Source: IGN2 sp963745185
Lineage (GTDB): Bacteria > Bacteroidota > Ignavibacteria > Ignavibacteriales > Ignavibacteriaceae
Length of the DNA stretch: 64,000 nucleotides
Assembly: GCA_963745185.1 (NCBI GenBank)
Contig: CAVUWN010000007.1
Span: forward strand, 666,344 to 730,343
Direction: 5' to 3'
Below, piece by piece: positions 10,791-22,681 of the stretch. The position numbers were made by a program, and so were the translations under genes. The notes beneath the pieces were generated by a model. The model had not been told where the DNA came from, did no database searches, and saw only the letters and a list, made by a program, of their open reading frames with translations. The first letter of the stretch is position 1; each line of letters begins with the position of its first letter.

Positions 10791-13026
10791 ATGGAAAATT
10801 TTAATATAGAAAAGTATTTACATGATGATTCTAAATCAGTTAAAGATTACATTTCATTAATCAGGAATAATCTTAAACCCATAATTGTTATTTCAATCAA
10901 TAACTTATAACATAACTATTGTATATACTTTAATATCAAAAGATATTTATATATCAACTGTCACAATAAAAATTGTTAAGCAAGACCAAAATGTCCTTAA
11001 GATTCCAGGCAGCCTTACGGAGCAGATTATATAGATAGATATATTGCAAATGAAATAATTGCAATAACAGACTATAAAATTAGAGAGAAGGTTGCTATAG
11101 CTCTTATTGATAGTTTTGAAAATGCTCAAAATAAAAATCTTTTTTATCTTGTTAAATCAAAGGATTAAAACACAATGAAAGTCAGGTAAAACTGTTGCAG
11201 AATTAGCCGGATTATTAGGTGATGTGATTTCTGCTGAGCAAAATCACGGAACAGATTTGGTCAAAATTTCAGCTGAATCGCCTTCTCCTTTTGAAGCAGC
11301 ACTAATTGTTAATACATGTGCGCTGGATTATAAACAAAGAGATCTTGAAATCAATCGAGAAAAGTTGACAACCATTAGAAAATTTTTAGAAGAACAAAAA
11401 CAACAAATTAGCAGAATTAAAGGGTGTGGAAGATACATTAGTATCAATTTCAGGAAAAAGGCGGGATAGTGTCACTTGACGTTCAATCTACCGGACTAAT
11501 TAAGTCAATTGGCAAATCTGGATGCTCAAAAGGAAGCAACTAAAATTGAACTGGCGACTTCGAATGAAGTTTTAAAACAATACAAATTTTTCTTAAGTAA
11601 GCAAGATCCTCAGTTGGTGAACTATTTGGAAAATGAAACATCGCAAGCTTACATTACTGCATTACAAAAGCAGATAGCTGATTTACAAGTAAACAGGGAT
11701 TTAGCTGTATCGATACAAAGCCCAAATATTGATATCTCCAATAAGGTGAAGGAATATGACCAAAGGATTGAGGAGCTGAAACAAAAACTAAATTCTGCGA
11801 TTGGTAGCATTAAAGCTGAAGGTTTTTCAGGCAATCCAGAACAGGTGAATCAACTTGCTCAAAAACTGATCGAAGAAGAAATTAAAAATAACACTCTATC
11901 TGTTCGTTTAGAACAATTAAATTCTGCAATAAATCATTATGAGGCAAACCTAAAAAGGCTTCCTAAAACTTCTACAGAACTTACTCAGTACCAAAGGACA
12001 AGGGAAACACTTCAGAAATCATTTTTATTAATCGCTGAAAAATACCAGGAAGCGATGGTCAATGAGCTGTCCCAGTCGGGTAACGTCATTATTATAGGAA
12101 GTGGGATAATACCAGACACCCCCGCAAAACCAAACAGGAAATTTATCATATTGCTAGGAATCGTATTAGGATTATTGTTTTCCTTAAGCTATGTATTGAT
12201 TAAAGATTTCTTCGACGATACCATTAAAACGCCTAATGATATTGAAAAGAATGAAATAAGTTTTCTTTCCTGGATCCCTCATTTAGCCACCGATGGAAAG
12301 AGAAACGAAAACGAATTAGTCGTTCTCTATGAACAGGATTCACCAGTCAGCGAATCATTCCGTGCTGTTAAAGCACGTATTCAATATTCGAATGCTGATT
12401 CAGACTTCCCAAAAATGTTATTAGTTACTTCTCCTGCAGAACAAGAGGGTAAGACTTTTGTTTCAATTAATTTGGCAGGAATTCTTGCTAAATCGGATAA
12501 AAGAACTTTAATTATTGATTGTGACTTACGAAGACCAAGAATGCACAATATACTAGATGTTAATAAGAAACCGGGACTTTCAGATTATCTTACTAATAAT
12601 GCGAAACTAGATGAGATTATTAGAAAATCATCTAATAATAATTTGTTTTATATTACCTCAGGTTCTATTCAGTCGAATCCAGCTGAATTACTAGAGTCCA
12701 AAGCGATGAAAAATTTCTTAATAGAGATAAGGGATTTCTTTGACGTGATAATTATTGATTCAGCTCCTATTGTTGCGGTAGTTGATGCTGAAGTTCTGGC
12801 TAAACAAGTTGATGGAACTATTTTGGTAGTCTCTTCTGAGAAAACTGAAAATAAATTATTGATGGAAGCAGCTGGGTTGCTTAAGAGTAGTAAAACTAAA
12901 TTTATTGGTACCGTTCTTAATAACTTTAAGTTCAAAAGCGGTTACGGTTATTATTATAAATATCATTATAATTATTCTGGTTCATCGGATAGAGGAAGAA
13001 GAAAAAAAGATAAAATTAAATCTTGA
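10791..13026 (+). CDS. wzc: Wzc-like polysaccharide co-polymerase / tyrosine autokinase, N-terminal part frame-broken
   Basis: From ATG 10791 the protein begins MENFNIEKYLHDDSKSV and shows a Wzz-type first membrane region, broken in several places before about 11500. The rest is intact: coiled coil (about 11500-12090), then 'GIIPDTPAKPNRKFIILLGIVLG' (in two halves) for the second membrane helix. The BY-kinase domain follows, with a P-loop variant 'SPAEQEGKT', Walker A' 'LIIDCDLRRPR' and Walker B 'VIIIDSAP'. The usual P-loop glycine (PGEGKT) is replaced by EQEGKT. The tail is tyrosine-rich (GYGYYYKYHYNY), the usual autophosphorylation cluster. It controls chain length and export of the polysaccharide at the inner membrane. 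Confidence 0.88.
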
Positions 13027-13320
13027 TTTTTACTCCCCAGTTTTTCTGTAGAATGAATGAAAATAACTTGAGTTGGGCATAAAAAAATATTTGTTCAAAC
13101 TGATCAGCGGTTTCTAAGATAGCCCTAATATCACATTGAAATGGCAGATATTTTCTAGACTACCTATTAATCATTTCACACTAATAAATCATGCTCAATA
13201 TTGAAAATTTTATTATTATTTTTTATGACATACTTTTGAGTAAAAAAAGTTGTCAAACAATTCAAACAAAATTAATTTTTATGATATTTAATATTTTAAT
13301 ACTAATAAATTATAAGATTA
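13027..13320. other. Intergenic region
   Basis: This AT-rich stretch of about 294 bases lies between the wzc-like gene and the next glycosyltransferase. No reading frame, RNA gene or clear hairpin was seen. A promoter for the downstream glycosyltransferase/asnB/wzx/wzy group may lie here. Confidence 0.3.
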
Positions 13321-14518
13321 TTGGTGAATAAATTAAATGTTTTGTTCATTCCCTCGTGGTATCCTTCAGAACAAAATCCTGTAGCTGGAGTATTCTTTGA
13401 ACATCAGGTTCAAGCATTGAAAAAAAAAGGTGTAAATGTTGGAATTATTTTACCACCTATCGTTAAGAATTATCTAAATAAAAAAAACCTTATTCACATT
13501 TATCGAATCTTTAAAAAGCCTTTCATTCAGATCAATAATTATAATGGGAATGATGTTTACACAATTTCTATAAATGGTATAACTAGAATATTTTGGTTAC
13601 ACCTATTTTTTTTCCAATTATGCTACAAATAAAATATATAAATTATTTGCAGCAAAGAATGGCAAACCAGATGTAATTCACGCGCACTCGGCTATTTATG
13701 GGGGTATCGCTGCTTTTTATATAAAAAAAAAACATCAAATTCCATACGTAATTACTGAACTTATATCACATTATGCAGATGATCAGATCCCCTCAAAACT
13801 GCTTGTTTTCCTTAGAAGAGTCTTTAATAATGCCAATGCTAAGATTGCTGTAAGTCCCCAATTAGGCAATGTACCTTGAAAGAAAGTTGGTGCTTGCGTG
13901 TTGCCTTTGGAATGGGTGCCAAACATTGCTGAAGATCGTTTCTTTAATACTTTAGATTTTGAAGAGAAAAAAAATAACAAGTTTAGATTCTTAAATGTTG
14001 GGTTGATGGATGAATATGATCAAAAAGGACATGAAGATTTATTGGTAGCTTTCGCTGGTAAATTCAAATCCGAAAACGATGTGGAATTAGTAATTGTTGG
14101 AGATGGACCACATAAACAATATTTAGAAGAACTGGCTTATAAATTACATATTAATAACCAAGTTATATTCAAAGGGATGATAAAACATGAAAATATTGTC
14201 AACGAAATTCACAAAAGTGATATATTCGTTTTATCCAGTCATTATGAGACCTTTGGGGTTGTTATAATTGAAGCATTGGCATGTGGAAAACCTGTTGTTG
14301 CTACAAAATGTGGAGGACCAGAGTGTATAATTACTGACGAAAATGGTTTACTAGTAGATTCCAAAAATCCTAATCTTTTGGGTGAGGCGATGCTGTCCCT
14401 AAAAAAAAATATAAAGAATTATGATCCAGATTTAATTAAAGATGATTGTTATAGAAAATTCAACAGTAAGATAGTTGCTGAAAAACTAATTAACATCTAT
14501 TCTAAAACTTTAATATAA
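13321..14518 (+). CDS. Glycosyltransferase family 4, two frame changes
   Basis: The start is TTG at 13321 (reads MVNKLNVLFIPSWYPSE). 'NPVAGVFFEHQVQAL' is the acceptor-side signature of GT4 enzymes. After frame changes near 13620 and 13875 the C-terminal half is intact: 'FLNVGLMDEYDQKGHEDLL', 'VIVGDGPHKQYLEEL' and the donor-site motif 'ETFGVVIIEALACGKPVVAT' carrying the EX7E pair. The total is about 398 residues, normal for the family. It lies 22 bases upstream of the second asparagine-synthetase-like gene. It should add one sugar to the lipid-linked repeat unit on the cytosolic face; donor and linkage are not predictable. Confidence 0.84.
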
Positions 14519-14540
14519 GCTTCAAGAGTAAGTTAATTTT

Positions 14541-16418
14541 ATGTGCGGAATTTTTGGTATAATATCACAAACAGAAATTGATATTAAGAGATTAATAAAA
14601 GTAAGCAATACTATCCGTCATCGTGGCCCTGATGATGAAGGGATACTACTTTTTGATTCAGAAAATTGTAGTTATGATCAGTATCGTGGAAATGATACAA
14701 TCCCGGAGATTAATTACCCAATTATCAGTGAAGACGGACATTTTAATTCAACTTTTCTACATCGCCGTCTTTCCATAATCGACCTTTCTCCAACTGGACA
14801 TCAACCAATGCCTTATCATTCGAATAAGTTATGGATTACTTATAATGGAGAAATATATAATTATATAGAAATTAAATCTGAATTATTAGGAAAAGGATAT
14901 AAATTCATAACTCAGTCTGATACTGAAGTAATTCTAGCCGCCTATCATGAATGGGGAACTAAATTGTGTGAATCAATTTAACGGAATGTGGTCTTTTGCT
15001 ATTTGGGATAGTCGTAATAAAAGTATTTTTTTAAGTCGAGACAGAGTGGGAATAAAACCACTATATTATTACTTATAAAAACAATCAATTTATTTTTTGT
15101 TCTGAGATTAAAGGAATAAGAACATATTTAGATAATAAACTTACATTAAATGAAAAAAAAATATAGGAATATTTAATAAGAGGACAAATTTTTGTTGGAG
15201 AATCTGAAGATACCATCTTTGAATGAAGTGAAACAATTAATGCCCGGAAGTAATTTAGTATTTAAACAAAATAAAATTAGCATTGAGAAATATTGGGAAA
15301 TAAAATTAATCAAAAACAGATCTATCTTTTAATGAAAATGTAGAAAAATTTAATGAATTATTTCTTCAATCTATAAAATATAGATTGAGAAGTGATGTTG
15401 AGGTTGGATCTTGTCTAAGTGGTGGCTTGGATTCCAGCAGCTTGGTATCTTTTGCTTCAAAAAAATTTAATAAGAGATTTCACACTTTTTCTGCGATATG
15501 GCCGGGGGAAAAATGTGATGAATCTTACTATGTTGAAAAAGTAAATAATAAGTATCAATGTTACTCAAATGCTTTTACTCCAAATTTGGAAAATATTACT
15601 TGATATAATAGATAAAGAAATTTGGTATCAGGAAATGCCATTAGCCGGCAGCAGCTTATTGGCACAGTGGTTTGTAATGGAGAAAGCCAAAGGAAAAGAA
15701 TATTAAAGTTTTATTAGACGGACAGGGGGCAGATGAAATATTAAGTGGTTATCCATCTGTATTTAATTCCCTATATAAATGAAATGATATATTCATTTAA
15801 ATGGAATGAATTATATAAATATTATCCTTCATTAAAAAGGAATGGATATCCGGTTAGAAGATTTATTTCTATTCAAAAACATAAAATATTTCAATCAGGA
15901 AAAGCCAATTTTTCCCATTAATAAGAGTACTATTTGGTAATTATAATTGTTAATACAAAATATATCTTCACCACATAAATGTAATTATTTACCCAATTTT
16001 TAATTGATCAAATTGAAAAAACTAATCTACCAGCTTGTTACATTTTGAGGATAGAAATTCTATGGCACATTCAGTTGAGTCAAGAGTTCCCTTTCTTAGA
16101 TTATAGATTATTGGAATTTTCCGTTAGTATACCTACCGAACAAAAAATTCATGGTGCATTGACAAAAATAATTTTACGTGAAGCAATGAAAGATTACTTA
16201 CCCAAGGAAATTTATAACAGAACAGATAAAATTGGATTTAGTACACCTATCGAACAAAAATTATTTAATCATAAAGGAGAGTTATATAATTATTGTTTGG
16301 ATAGTATTAAAAATTCCGACTTTACTCAGGATGGATTTAATAGAACCAAGATAAAATTAATTCTGAAAATATTTTTGGAATATATAGTTTGGCTAAGTTT
16401 TTAGAAATGTGGAGATAA
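14541..16418 (+). CDS. asnB: Asparagine synthetase-like glutamine amidotransferase, copy 2, frame-broken
   Basis: The protein begins MCGIFGIIS with Cys2 present, then 'HRGPDDEG', 'LHRRLSIIDLSPTGHQPM' and 'YNGEIYNY'. The synthetase part shows 'GSCLSGGLDSSSL' and 'LLDGQGADEILSGYPS', both canonical, and ends '...YSLAKFLEMWR' after a frame change near 16375. Other breaks lie near 14965-14980, 15075, 15220, 15300, 15600 and 15700-16050. Roughly 625 residues are expected. The number of breaks is the highest in the window, so this copy could be decayed. Intact active-site motifs in every fragment favour sequence error. The likely role is amidation of a uronic acid in the repeat unit. Confidence 0.78.
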
Positions 16419-16419
16419 A

Positions 16420-17911
16420 TTGGGTCAATTAAAAAAATTTTCCAAAGATACAGTTGTATATGGCCTGGGCAACGGATTAAAAAAATTTATTGGAATATTT
16501 CTATTACCTTTTTATACACGTGCTTTAAGCCCGGCTGATTTTGGATCTTCTGGATACTTTAGGAACCTTTACATTTTTTATTGCTGCAATTATTGGAGTT
16601 GGAATAGACTCAGCGAGCGGGTTTTATTTTTTTGAAGTTAAAACTGAAAAAGAAAAGGGAGAATTATTATATACAACTTTTATATTACGTTTATTAACAG
16701 TAATACCTTCTTTAATTCTAAGTATTTTCTCCGAACAGATATCCGTTTCCTTATTTGGCACCACCGATTATACATGGTTGGTTTTTATAAGTTGTGTAAG
16801 CATTCCGGTCTCATTTATGCTTTCAGAACAGTCCCATATATATCGATATTTCAGACAACCGTGGAAATTTAATTTAATAACAATGCTAAAATCTATTGGA
16901 GGTATTGGATTAGGTATAACTCTTGTTGTCATATTAAAATTTGGGGTTTTAGGTGCTTTACTTGCTACACTTTTCAGCAGCTTAGTTGTAATCTTATTTT
17001 CATTTTTTTATTACACTAGCAAAAAATATGTATATTCTTTCAATTGGGATTTTGCAAAAAAGATGATCGTTTTTGGATATCCGCTTATTTGGGCAGGTGT
17101 GGCACAATGGGTGTATGTAAGTTCAGATAGGTTTTTTCTTTTACATTATAAAAATTTAACTGAAATCGGATATTATTCAATAGGATCGACATTTTCACAG
17201 CCAATTGATTTAATAAATATGGCAGTTCAAATGAGTTTTGGAGTTTTGCTTTTGAAATGTATAACAATGAGTCAGATCCTAAAATTAAAAGCCAGAAATT
17301 TTCTTCCGATGTTTTCAAATTATATATTATTGTAGCTGTAATAATATCTGTATTTTTATCTGTTTTTAGTACAATTCTGATAAACTTTATAACTACACCG
17401 GCCTATATTATGGGAAGCCTGGCAGTTCCATTATTAACATTCTCAATAATTTTTGCACAAGGACAGCAACTCACTTCAATAGGAATTACATAAGTAAGAA
17501 GACATGGCATTATAGTTGGTTGGTTTCAGTTGCCGCATTATTAAACATAGGGCTTAATTTTTACTTTGTACCAAAATGGGGGTTTGTTGGTGCCGGGTTT
17601 ACTACCGTAATTTCATATTTTGCTTATTTTGTAGGTGGCTTTGTTGTTTCTCAAAAATATTTTAAAGTAAATTATCAATTAGTACGAATTTTTATTTTTA
17701 TGACAATATCATTCCTAATTGCATGGTTTGTTCCATATTTAGAATTGATTAATTCTATTACATTAATATTATTTATAAAATATTACTTTTAGGATTAACA
17801 ATTTTATTGCCATTATTTTTAGGATTAATTACCATCAGCAAAATATTATCAATAAGAGAAAAAGTATTAGTTGAACTAAAAGAAATCAAAGAAAGTCTGT
17901 TTAAGAAATAA
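16420..17911 (+). CDS. wzx: Oligosaccharide flippase (Wzx-like), frame-broken
   Basis: The protein starts at TTG 16420, one base after the preceding stop. 'FSKDTVVYGLGNGLKKFIGIFLLPFYTRALSP' (in two halves) is the typical first helix of Wzx/MATE-type flippases. About a dozen hydrophobic helices follow, including 'LGALLATLFSSLVVILFSFF' and 'MTISFLIAWFVPYLELI'. Frame changes near 16550, 17260, 17490 and 17785 are needed to reach the stop at 17909-17911, giving about 497 residues, a normal length. The stop overlaps the ATG of the next gene (TAATG), suggesting coupled translation. It would flip the lipid-linked repeat unit across the inner membrane. Confidence 0.83.
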
Positions 17912-19349
17912 TGCTGAAATTAGTTTTTATAGCCTTAACCGGGCTGGTCTTAACAGTACCCGCATTAATATTTATTCGAAATAAACCGGATATTTCATTC
18001 TGGTTATTCTTGAATCTTTTTTTTGATCCGGGCGGCTATGTAGAGGGATTTTTAGGGGGAAATTTATTAGGACTCTTAAATCTTTCTGATATCATGATTG
18101 TTGGAATTATTATTTGTTTGGTTTCTGCAAAAGTTAACTGGAAAGTAATCTTTGGAGATCAATTCTTCATTAAGTTTTTATTACTACTTTATTATTTTCT
18201 CGCTATATTATTATGTAGTATATGGTGGTGTTATACCATATTTAAAAAATGATTTTAATTATATTAACTTTTTAATAAAAAACAGGGTATTCGCTTATGG
18301 TTTTATAATATTAATATGCCGTTTATATGTTCTCTTTAAGAGGATTAAAGTATTTTTACATTGTCACTCTTTTTATTGGAATTATTTGTCTGACTTTATA
18401 TTTAATAACGCTAATTACAGGCATTAAATTAATTCCTATTGTTGAAATGCAAAGATATGAAGGGGCGGACATGAAGAGAGTAGGGCTATATAGTTACGGT
18501 ATTTTTTATATATTATTTCCAATGGCTTTAATAGCTTACCTCTTATCCAGGAAGATTAGCCTTCATTTAAGTTACAGACCCTGGCTATATTATGGAGGTC
18601 TGTTAATGATAATTACCCAATTAATAACACTTACCCGAAGGACACAAATACAAGTTCTAGGGTCAATAATTATTTTAATACTAATTATTTCATATTTATT
18701 CCAAACAATAAAACTATCAGCGATCTTTAAACTTGCGATGCCAGTTATATTGATTATTTTAGCTCTCTATATTACTCTACCAAAATATATTGGTTATGTA
18801 GCAGAGATTGGTGAAGATGCTTTTTTACTATTGATTACCGGAAAAGATTCCAGAGGCGAAGGTGACTATAGAGTTTCAGGTACCGGCGATTTAGATGTTG
18901 TTGAAAAGTATATAAATAATAATTTATTCTTTGGAACAGGCTATACATATTTATATTGGGATAAATTACGTAACGCCAGGTCATCCAGAGGAGATACATA
19001 TGCCAAAGCCGCAGATGCTGCTAGTGAGGTGCCTATATATTATTTATTATTTGGTTATGGATTCGTGGGGGCACTTTTAATACTACCATTATATTATATG
19101 ATGCTAAGTCTATTTTTCAAATTGATCATATTTTTGAAACTGACTCTAGTTAATTATCTGAAGGACCCCCTCACAATAATATTTTCCATATTAATATTAT
19201 TGACTATTGCCAGTAAGTTTACAATAGACCTATATACTTTAAGCGAGGATTTTACTGGTCCCAAAATAAGTGAAACACTTGTTTTTATGGGGATTGTGTT
19301 TGCTATATTTCGCAAACTAAAATTGAATATTTATAAAATGCCGCATTAA
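17911..19349 (+). CDS. O-antigen polymerase-like membrane protein (Wzy candidate), frame-broken
   Basis: A multi-helix membrane protein of about 480 residues overlaps the flippase stop by one base. The first part reads 'MLKLVFIALTGLVLTVPALI' with a following 'FFDPGGYVEGF' loop. After a break near 18225 and another before 18330, the rest is intact with about eight helices. A large hydrophilic loop (about 18830-19030) contains 'GKDSRGEGDYRVSGTG' and 'FFGTGYTYLYWDKLRN', the position where Wzy/WaaL proteins hold their periplasmic catalytic loop. No sequence motif proves polymerase activity. The place next to wzx and the topology make Wzy the best guess, and an O-antigen ligase the alternative. 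Confidence 0.66.
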
Positions 19350-19380
19350 AAAGTTTTATGTATTTTTATCATTTTTAATG
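19344..19380 (+). terminator. Weak hairpin after the Wzy-like gene
   Basis: CATTAAAAA (19344-19352) and TTTTTAATG (19372-19380) form a perfect 9-bp but AT-only stem around a 19-base loop, overlapping the stop codon of the Wzy candidate. There is no following T-run, so terminator function is doubtful. Confidence 0.22.
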
Positions 19381-19473
19381 TAGATGTAATTAGACCTGTC
19401 CTTCCTCTTGATAATTAAAATAATTATTCTATTATGTTTTGATGGTAAAATTAATATTTGACAAGGTCTCTGA

Positions 19474-20748
19474 ATGGTTGAAGAAAAATTAAAAACTTAT
19501 GCCTTTGTATTGTTAACTGGAGGATTTCTAGGCGGTGCTGAAAAACGATTTATCCAATTATTTGAGTATTTGTCAAATAATTATCCCAGTAAATTTTATT
19601 TTATAATTACATGGGAATTGTATTATAAAATACAGGAGGTTTTTTCCAATTATCCAATTCAAAATCTCCTTCCTATTGGGCTAAAACCTAATACAAATAA
19701 AAGAGAGATCATTCCTATTGGATTAAAAACTTATAAAAATAAAGTACAAGAAAATAATCCATCAACTGCTAGCATAATTGATAACCATCCGGGACTCATA
19801 AAACAAATTTATAGATTTATTAAAAATTACAGAATTCAAAAAAATTATTACAAAGAAATATATCGAGTGGGAAAAGAAAAAAATATTAAGTGTTTTCTCG
19901 GTGTATTTGATGGAATTTTACCTCTCTATTTTTATTTGATGAAAAAAAAACGAGACAAAGGAATCATTTTCTGTGATATGGATAGCTGGTTCAGTGATGT
20001 GTTTCCTACTGGAAAGAAATACTGGTATAGAAAATTCAGTTCATTTAATTATGGTTTAGAAAATAGTGATCATGTTGACTTTCTCAGTCCATATATCTTA
20101 GAGGGTATTAAAAAAAGAGGAATAAAAATAAAAGAAGAATTGGTTTCAATCACACCATGTTCCTTTACTGACTATTCAAAATGCCAAATGGGAGATAAAC
20201 GCATTTTCCAAGTCGCTTTTGCTGGTCGATTATTTAGTAAGAAAAATCCCGTACTATTTTTAGACGCAGCACTAATTTTATCAAAAAAATATCCGGATAT
20301 AATATTTCATATTATGGGGGAAGGCAAGCTATCCTCAATTATTGAAACGAAAATAAAAAATTCCGGATTAAATAATATTATATTTCACGGATTTCAAAAT
20401 AGACCCACTAATATTCTTGCTGATACCTCAGTATTTGTCTCAATTCAAAGTACAAATAATTATCCGTCCCAAAGTGTACTCGAGGCGATGGGATGCGGTA
20501 ATGCTATTGTAGCCTCAGATGTTGGAGACACTGGTATGTTTATTAATGAAAACAATGGTATACTTATCAACCTTGATTTAACTGAATTAGTGAACGCTAT
20601 TGAAAAGCTTTATCTGAATAAAGAGACAAGGGAGAAACTTGGTAGATACGCTTATCATTATGTTCGTCAAAGTCACACAATAGAGAAAATGTCTGACTAT
20701 TATTTAAATTTATTTAACAAAACTATTACAAAAATGATAAGCCAATGA
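19474..20748 (+). CDS. Glycosyltransferase family 4
   Basis: This intact protein has 424 residues. The N-terminus 'FVLLTGGFLGGAEKRFIQLF' matches the GGAE... acceptor-side lead of GT4 enzymes. The donor half has 'VAFAGRLFSKKNPVLFLDA', 'FHIMGEGKLSSIIE' and 'NYPSQSVLEAMGCGNAIVAS', the last carrying the conserved glutamate region. Its TGA stop overlaps the ATG of the next asparagine-synthetase-like gene (ATGA), so translation is likely coupled. It probably adds one residue of the polysaccharide repeat. Being intact among broken neighbours, it gives a good anchor for family searches. Confidence 0.88.
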   Translation: MVEEKLKTYAFVLLTGGFLGGAEKRFIQLFEYLSNNYPSKFYFIITWELYYKIQEVFSNYPIQNLLPIGLKPNTNKREIIPIGLKTYKNKVQENNPSTASIIDNHPGLIKQIYRFIKNYRIQKNYYKEIYRVGKEKNIKCFLGVFDGILPLYFYLMKKKRDKGIIFCDMDSWFSDVFPTGKKYWYRKFSSFNYGLENSDHVDFLSPYILEGIKKRGIKIKEELVSITPCSFTDYSKCQMGDKRIFQVAFAGRLFSKKNPVLFLDAALILSKKYPDIIFHIMGEGKLSSIIETKIKNSGLNNIIFHGFQNRPTNILADTSVFVSIQSTNNYPSQSVLEAMGCGNAIVASDVGDTGMFINENNGILINLDLTELVNAIEKLYLNKETREKLGRYAYHYVRQSHTIEKMSDYYLNLFNKTITKMISQ

Positions 20749-22644
20749 GTGGAATACTTGCAATCATTTGTAAAAATCCTAAAGAAAAAATTGACTTTGA
20801 ACAGTTAAAGCTCATGACAGATTCACTCTATCATCGTGGTCCGGATGATGAAGGATATGTAATGTTCTATAATGGTGAGGCATTTGATCTTAAAAATCTT
20901 AAAATGGAAACTAATTCAATAATAAAATCCTACTATGAATCAAATACTAATGGAGACAGTAGTAGAAAAGGTTCGTTGGCATTTGGATTTAGAAGGTTAT
21001 CCATTTTGGATTTAACTCCTCCTGGTCACCAACCTATGAATTACCAAAATCGTTATTGGATAATTTTTAATGGCGAAATCTATAACCATGAAGAATTGAA
21101 AATTGAGCTAAAGAGTTTAGGATATCATTTCAAATCGGAAACTGATACAGAAGTTATTTTAGCAGCCTATGATTTTTGGGGTAACAGGGTGCTTCAATAA
21201 ATTTAACGGAATGTGGGCACTTATAATCTACGATATTGCAGAAAATTTAATACTTATATCAAGAGATAGATTCGGTTTAAAACCATTATATTATTTCGAA
21301 GACAAGAACAAGATAGTATTTGCATCAGAAATAAAAGCTATTCATAAAGCCGGATTAGACTCAAAAAAAATTGACCTGGAAAATGCCAAATTATTTTTGG
21401 TAAACGGTGATAATTCCTGGGCCTCAGATACAATCTTAACTAGTGTTAAAAGATTTCCAGCAAGATCATACTGTGCATTAAGTTCGGTAAATCCAGGCTT
21501 TGATCTTAAAAATATAAATTATTACTGGACATTAAAAATAAATAAAGGCCGGTATAATTTTAATAAAGAGGAACTGGATAAAAACTTAAATATTTATCGT
21601 GAATTACTTAAGAGTTCTATTAAATTAAGACAAAAAGCCGCTGTAAAAGTTGGAGCTACATTGTCAGGAGGTTTCGATAGTTCTTCAATAGTTTATTTTA
21701 TGCTAAATAAAGATGAAAGTCGATCAACTCCTCTCGAAACTTTTTCTAATGTTTATGAGGATATTGACCGCAGAGAGTTTCAGGAAAGCCCGCATATTAA
21801 TTTGGTGACAGATTTTCTTAAAGTTAATAATCATAAAACAACTCCAATTAATGAATCAGTTTTTGATGATTTTTCTGAGATGATCTATCATGCAGATCTT
21901 CCAACTAACTTTTCAAATATTTCAGGTTGGTATACATATAAACTAATCAAGCAAAAAGGTACAAAAATTACACTTGATGGCTTGGCTGCTGATGGAATGT
22001 TTGCAGGCTCCAATGCTGATTACAAAAATTATTTCAATGGATTAAAAATAAAATCATTTTTGAATGAATTGATGAATACAAAGAAAAATTTTCCTGAATT
22101 TAATCCGACAAAAATGATATTATTCAGGTTAATGGTGTCATTTCCCGAAAATAGTTGGTGGAATCCCTTTAAATTTTATTTTAAGCAGCGCAATCATTTA
22201 TATCTATCCCTAAACGAATCACTTTCTTTTTTCTTCAATCATGAATTATTTAATGGGCTACACTACATTGATTCTATGTCGATGGCCCACTCAATAGAAT
22301 CGAGACAGCCATTTTTAGATTACAGGTTGGTTGAATTTGCGTTTGCATTAAACCAAAGTTATAAAATTTCACAAGGCTGGACAAAACATTTTTGCAGGTT
22401 AGCAATGAGTGGGTTGTTACCAGATGAAGTAGTATGGCGAAAAGATGAAACGGGTTGGCCTAATGCTGACGAGTTATGGTTTGATAATATACATAAAGAT
22501 AAAGTGGCAAATTTGTTAGGTCAATCAAAGTTGCTGCCCAGCTTAATTTCTTCGGATGAAATGAAAGTATTTATAGATGGAAAAATTAACGAGAAGAAAA
22601 TGAGAGCATTATCTCTGAGTATGTGGGAAATGAGATTCTTATAA
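20745..22644 (+). CDS. Asparagine synthetase-like protein, copy 3, Cys2 replaced by Ser
   Basis: The protein begins MSGILAII: the glutaminase nucleophile Cys2 is Ser (AGT), while other N-terminal motifs are kept ('HRGPDDEG', 'FRRLSILDLTPPGHQPM', 'FNGEIYNHEEL'). The PP-loop 'GATLSGGFDSSSIV' is present. The usual G-x-G-x-DE-F-G-G-Y motif reads 'LDGLAADGMFAGSN', losing the glutamate. One frame change near 21185 joins the halves into about 633 residues. Ser at this position should remove glutamine hydrolysis, as in beta-lactam synthetase relatives, so it may use free ammonia or an amine, or perform another adenylation. The start overlaps the upstream glycosyltransferase stop, which fixes the start codon. 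Confidence 0.82.
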
Positions 22645-22681
22645 AAATGGCAGTAAAAAACTAGATGGATATTAGATTTTA

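Noticed and set aside
14541..16418. Stop-codon reassignment or programmed frameshifting to explain broken genes
   Set aside because: The breaks change frame, occur at varied homopolymers and affect unrelated genes; intact genes in the window use all three stops normally.
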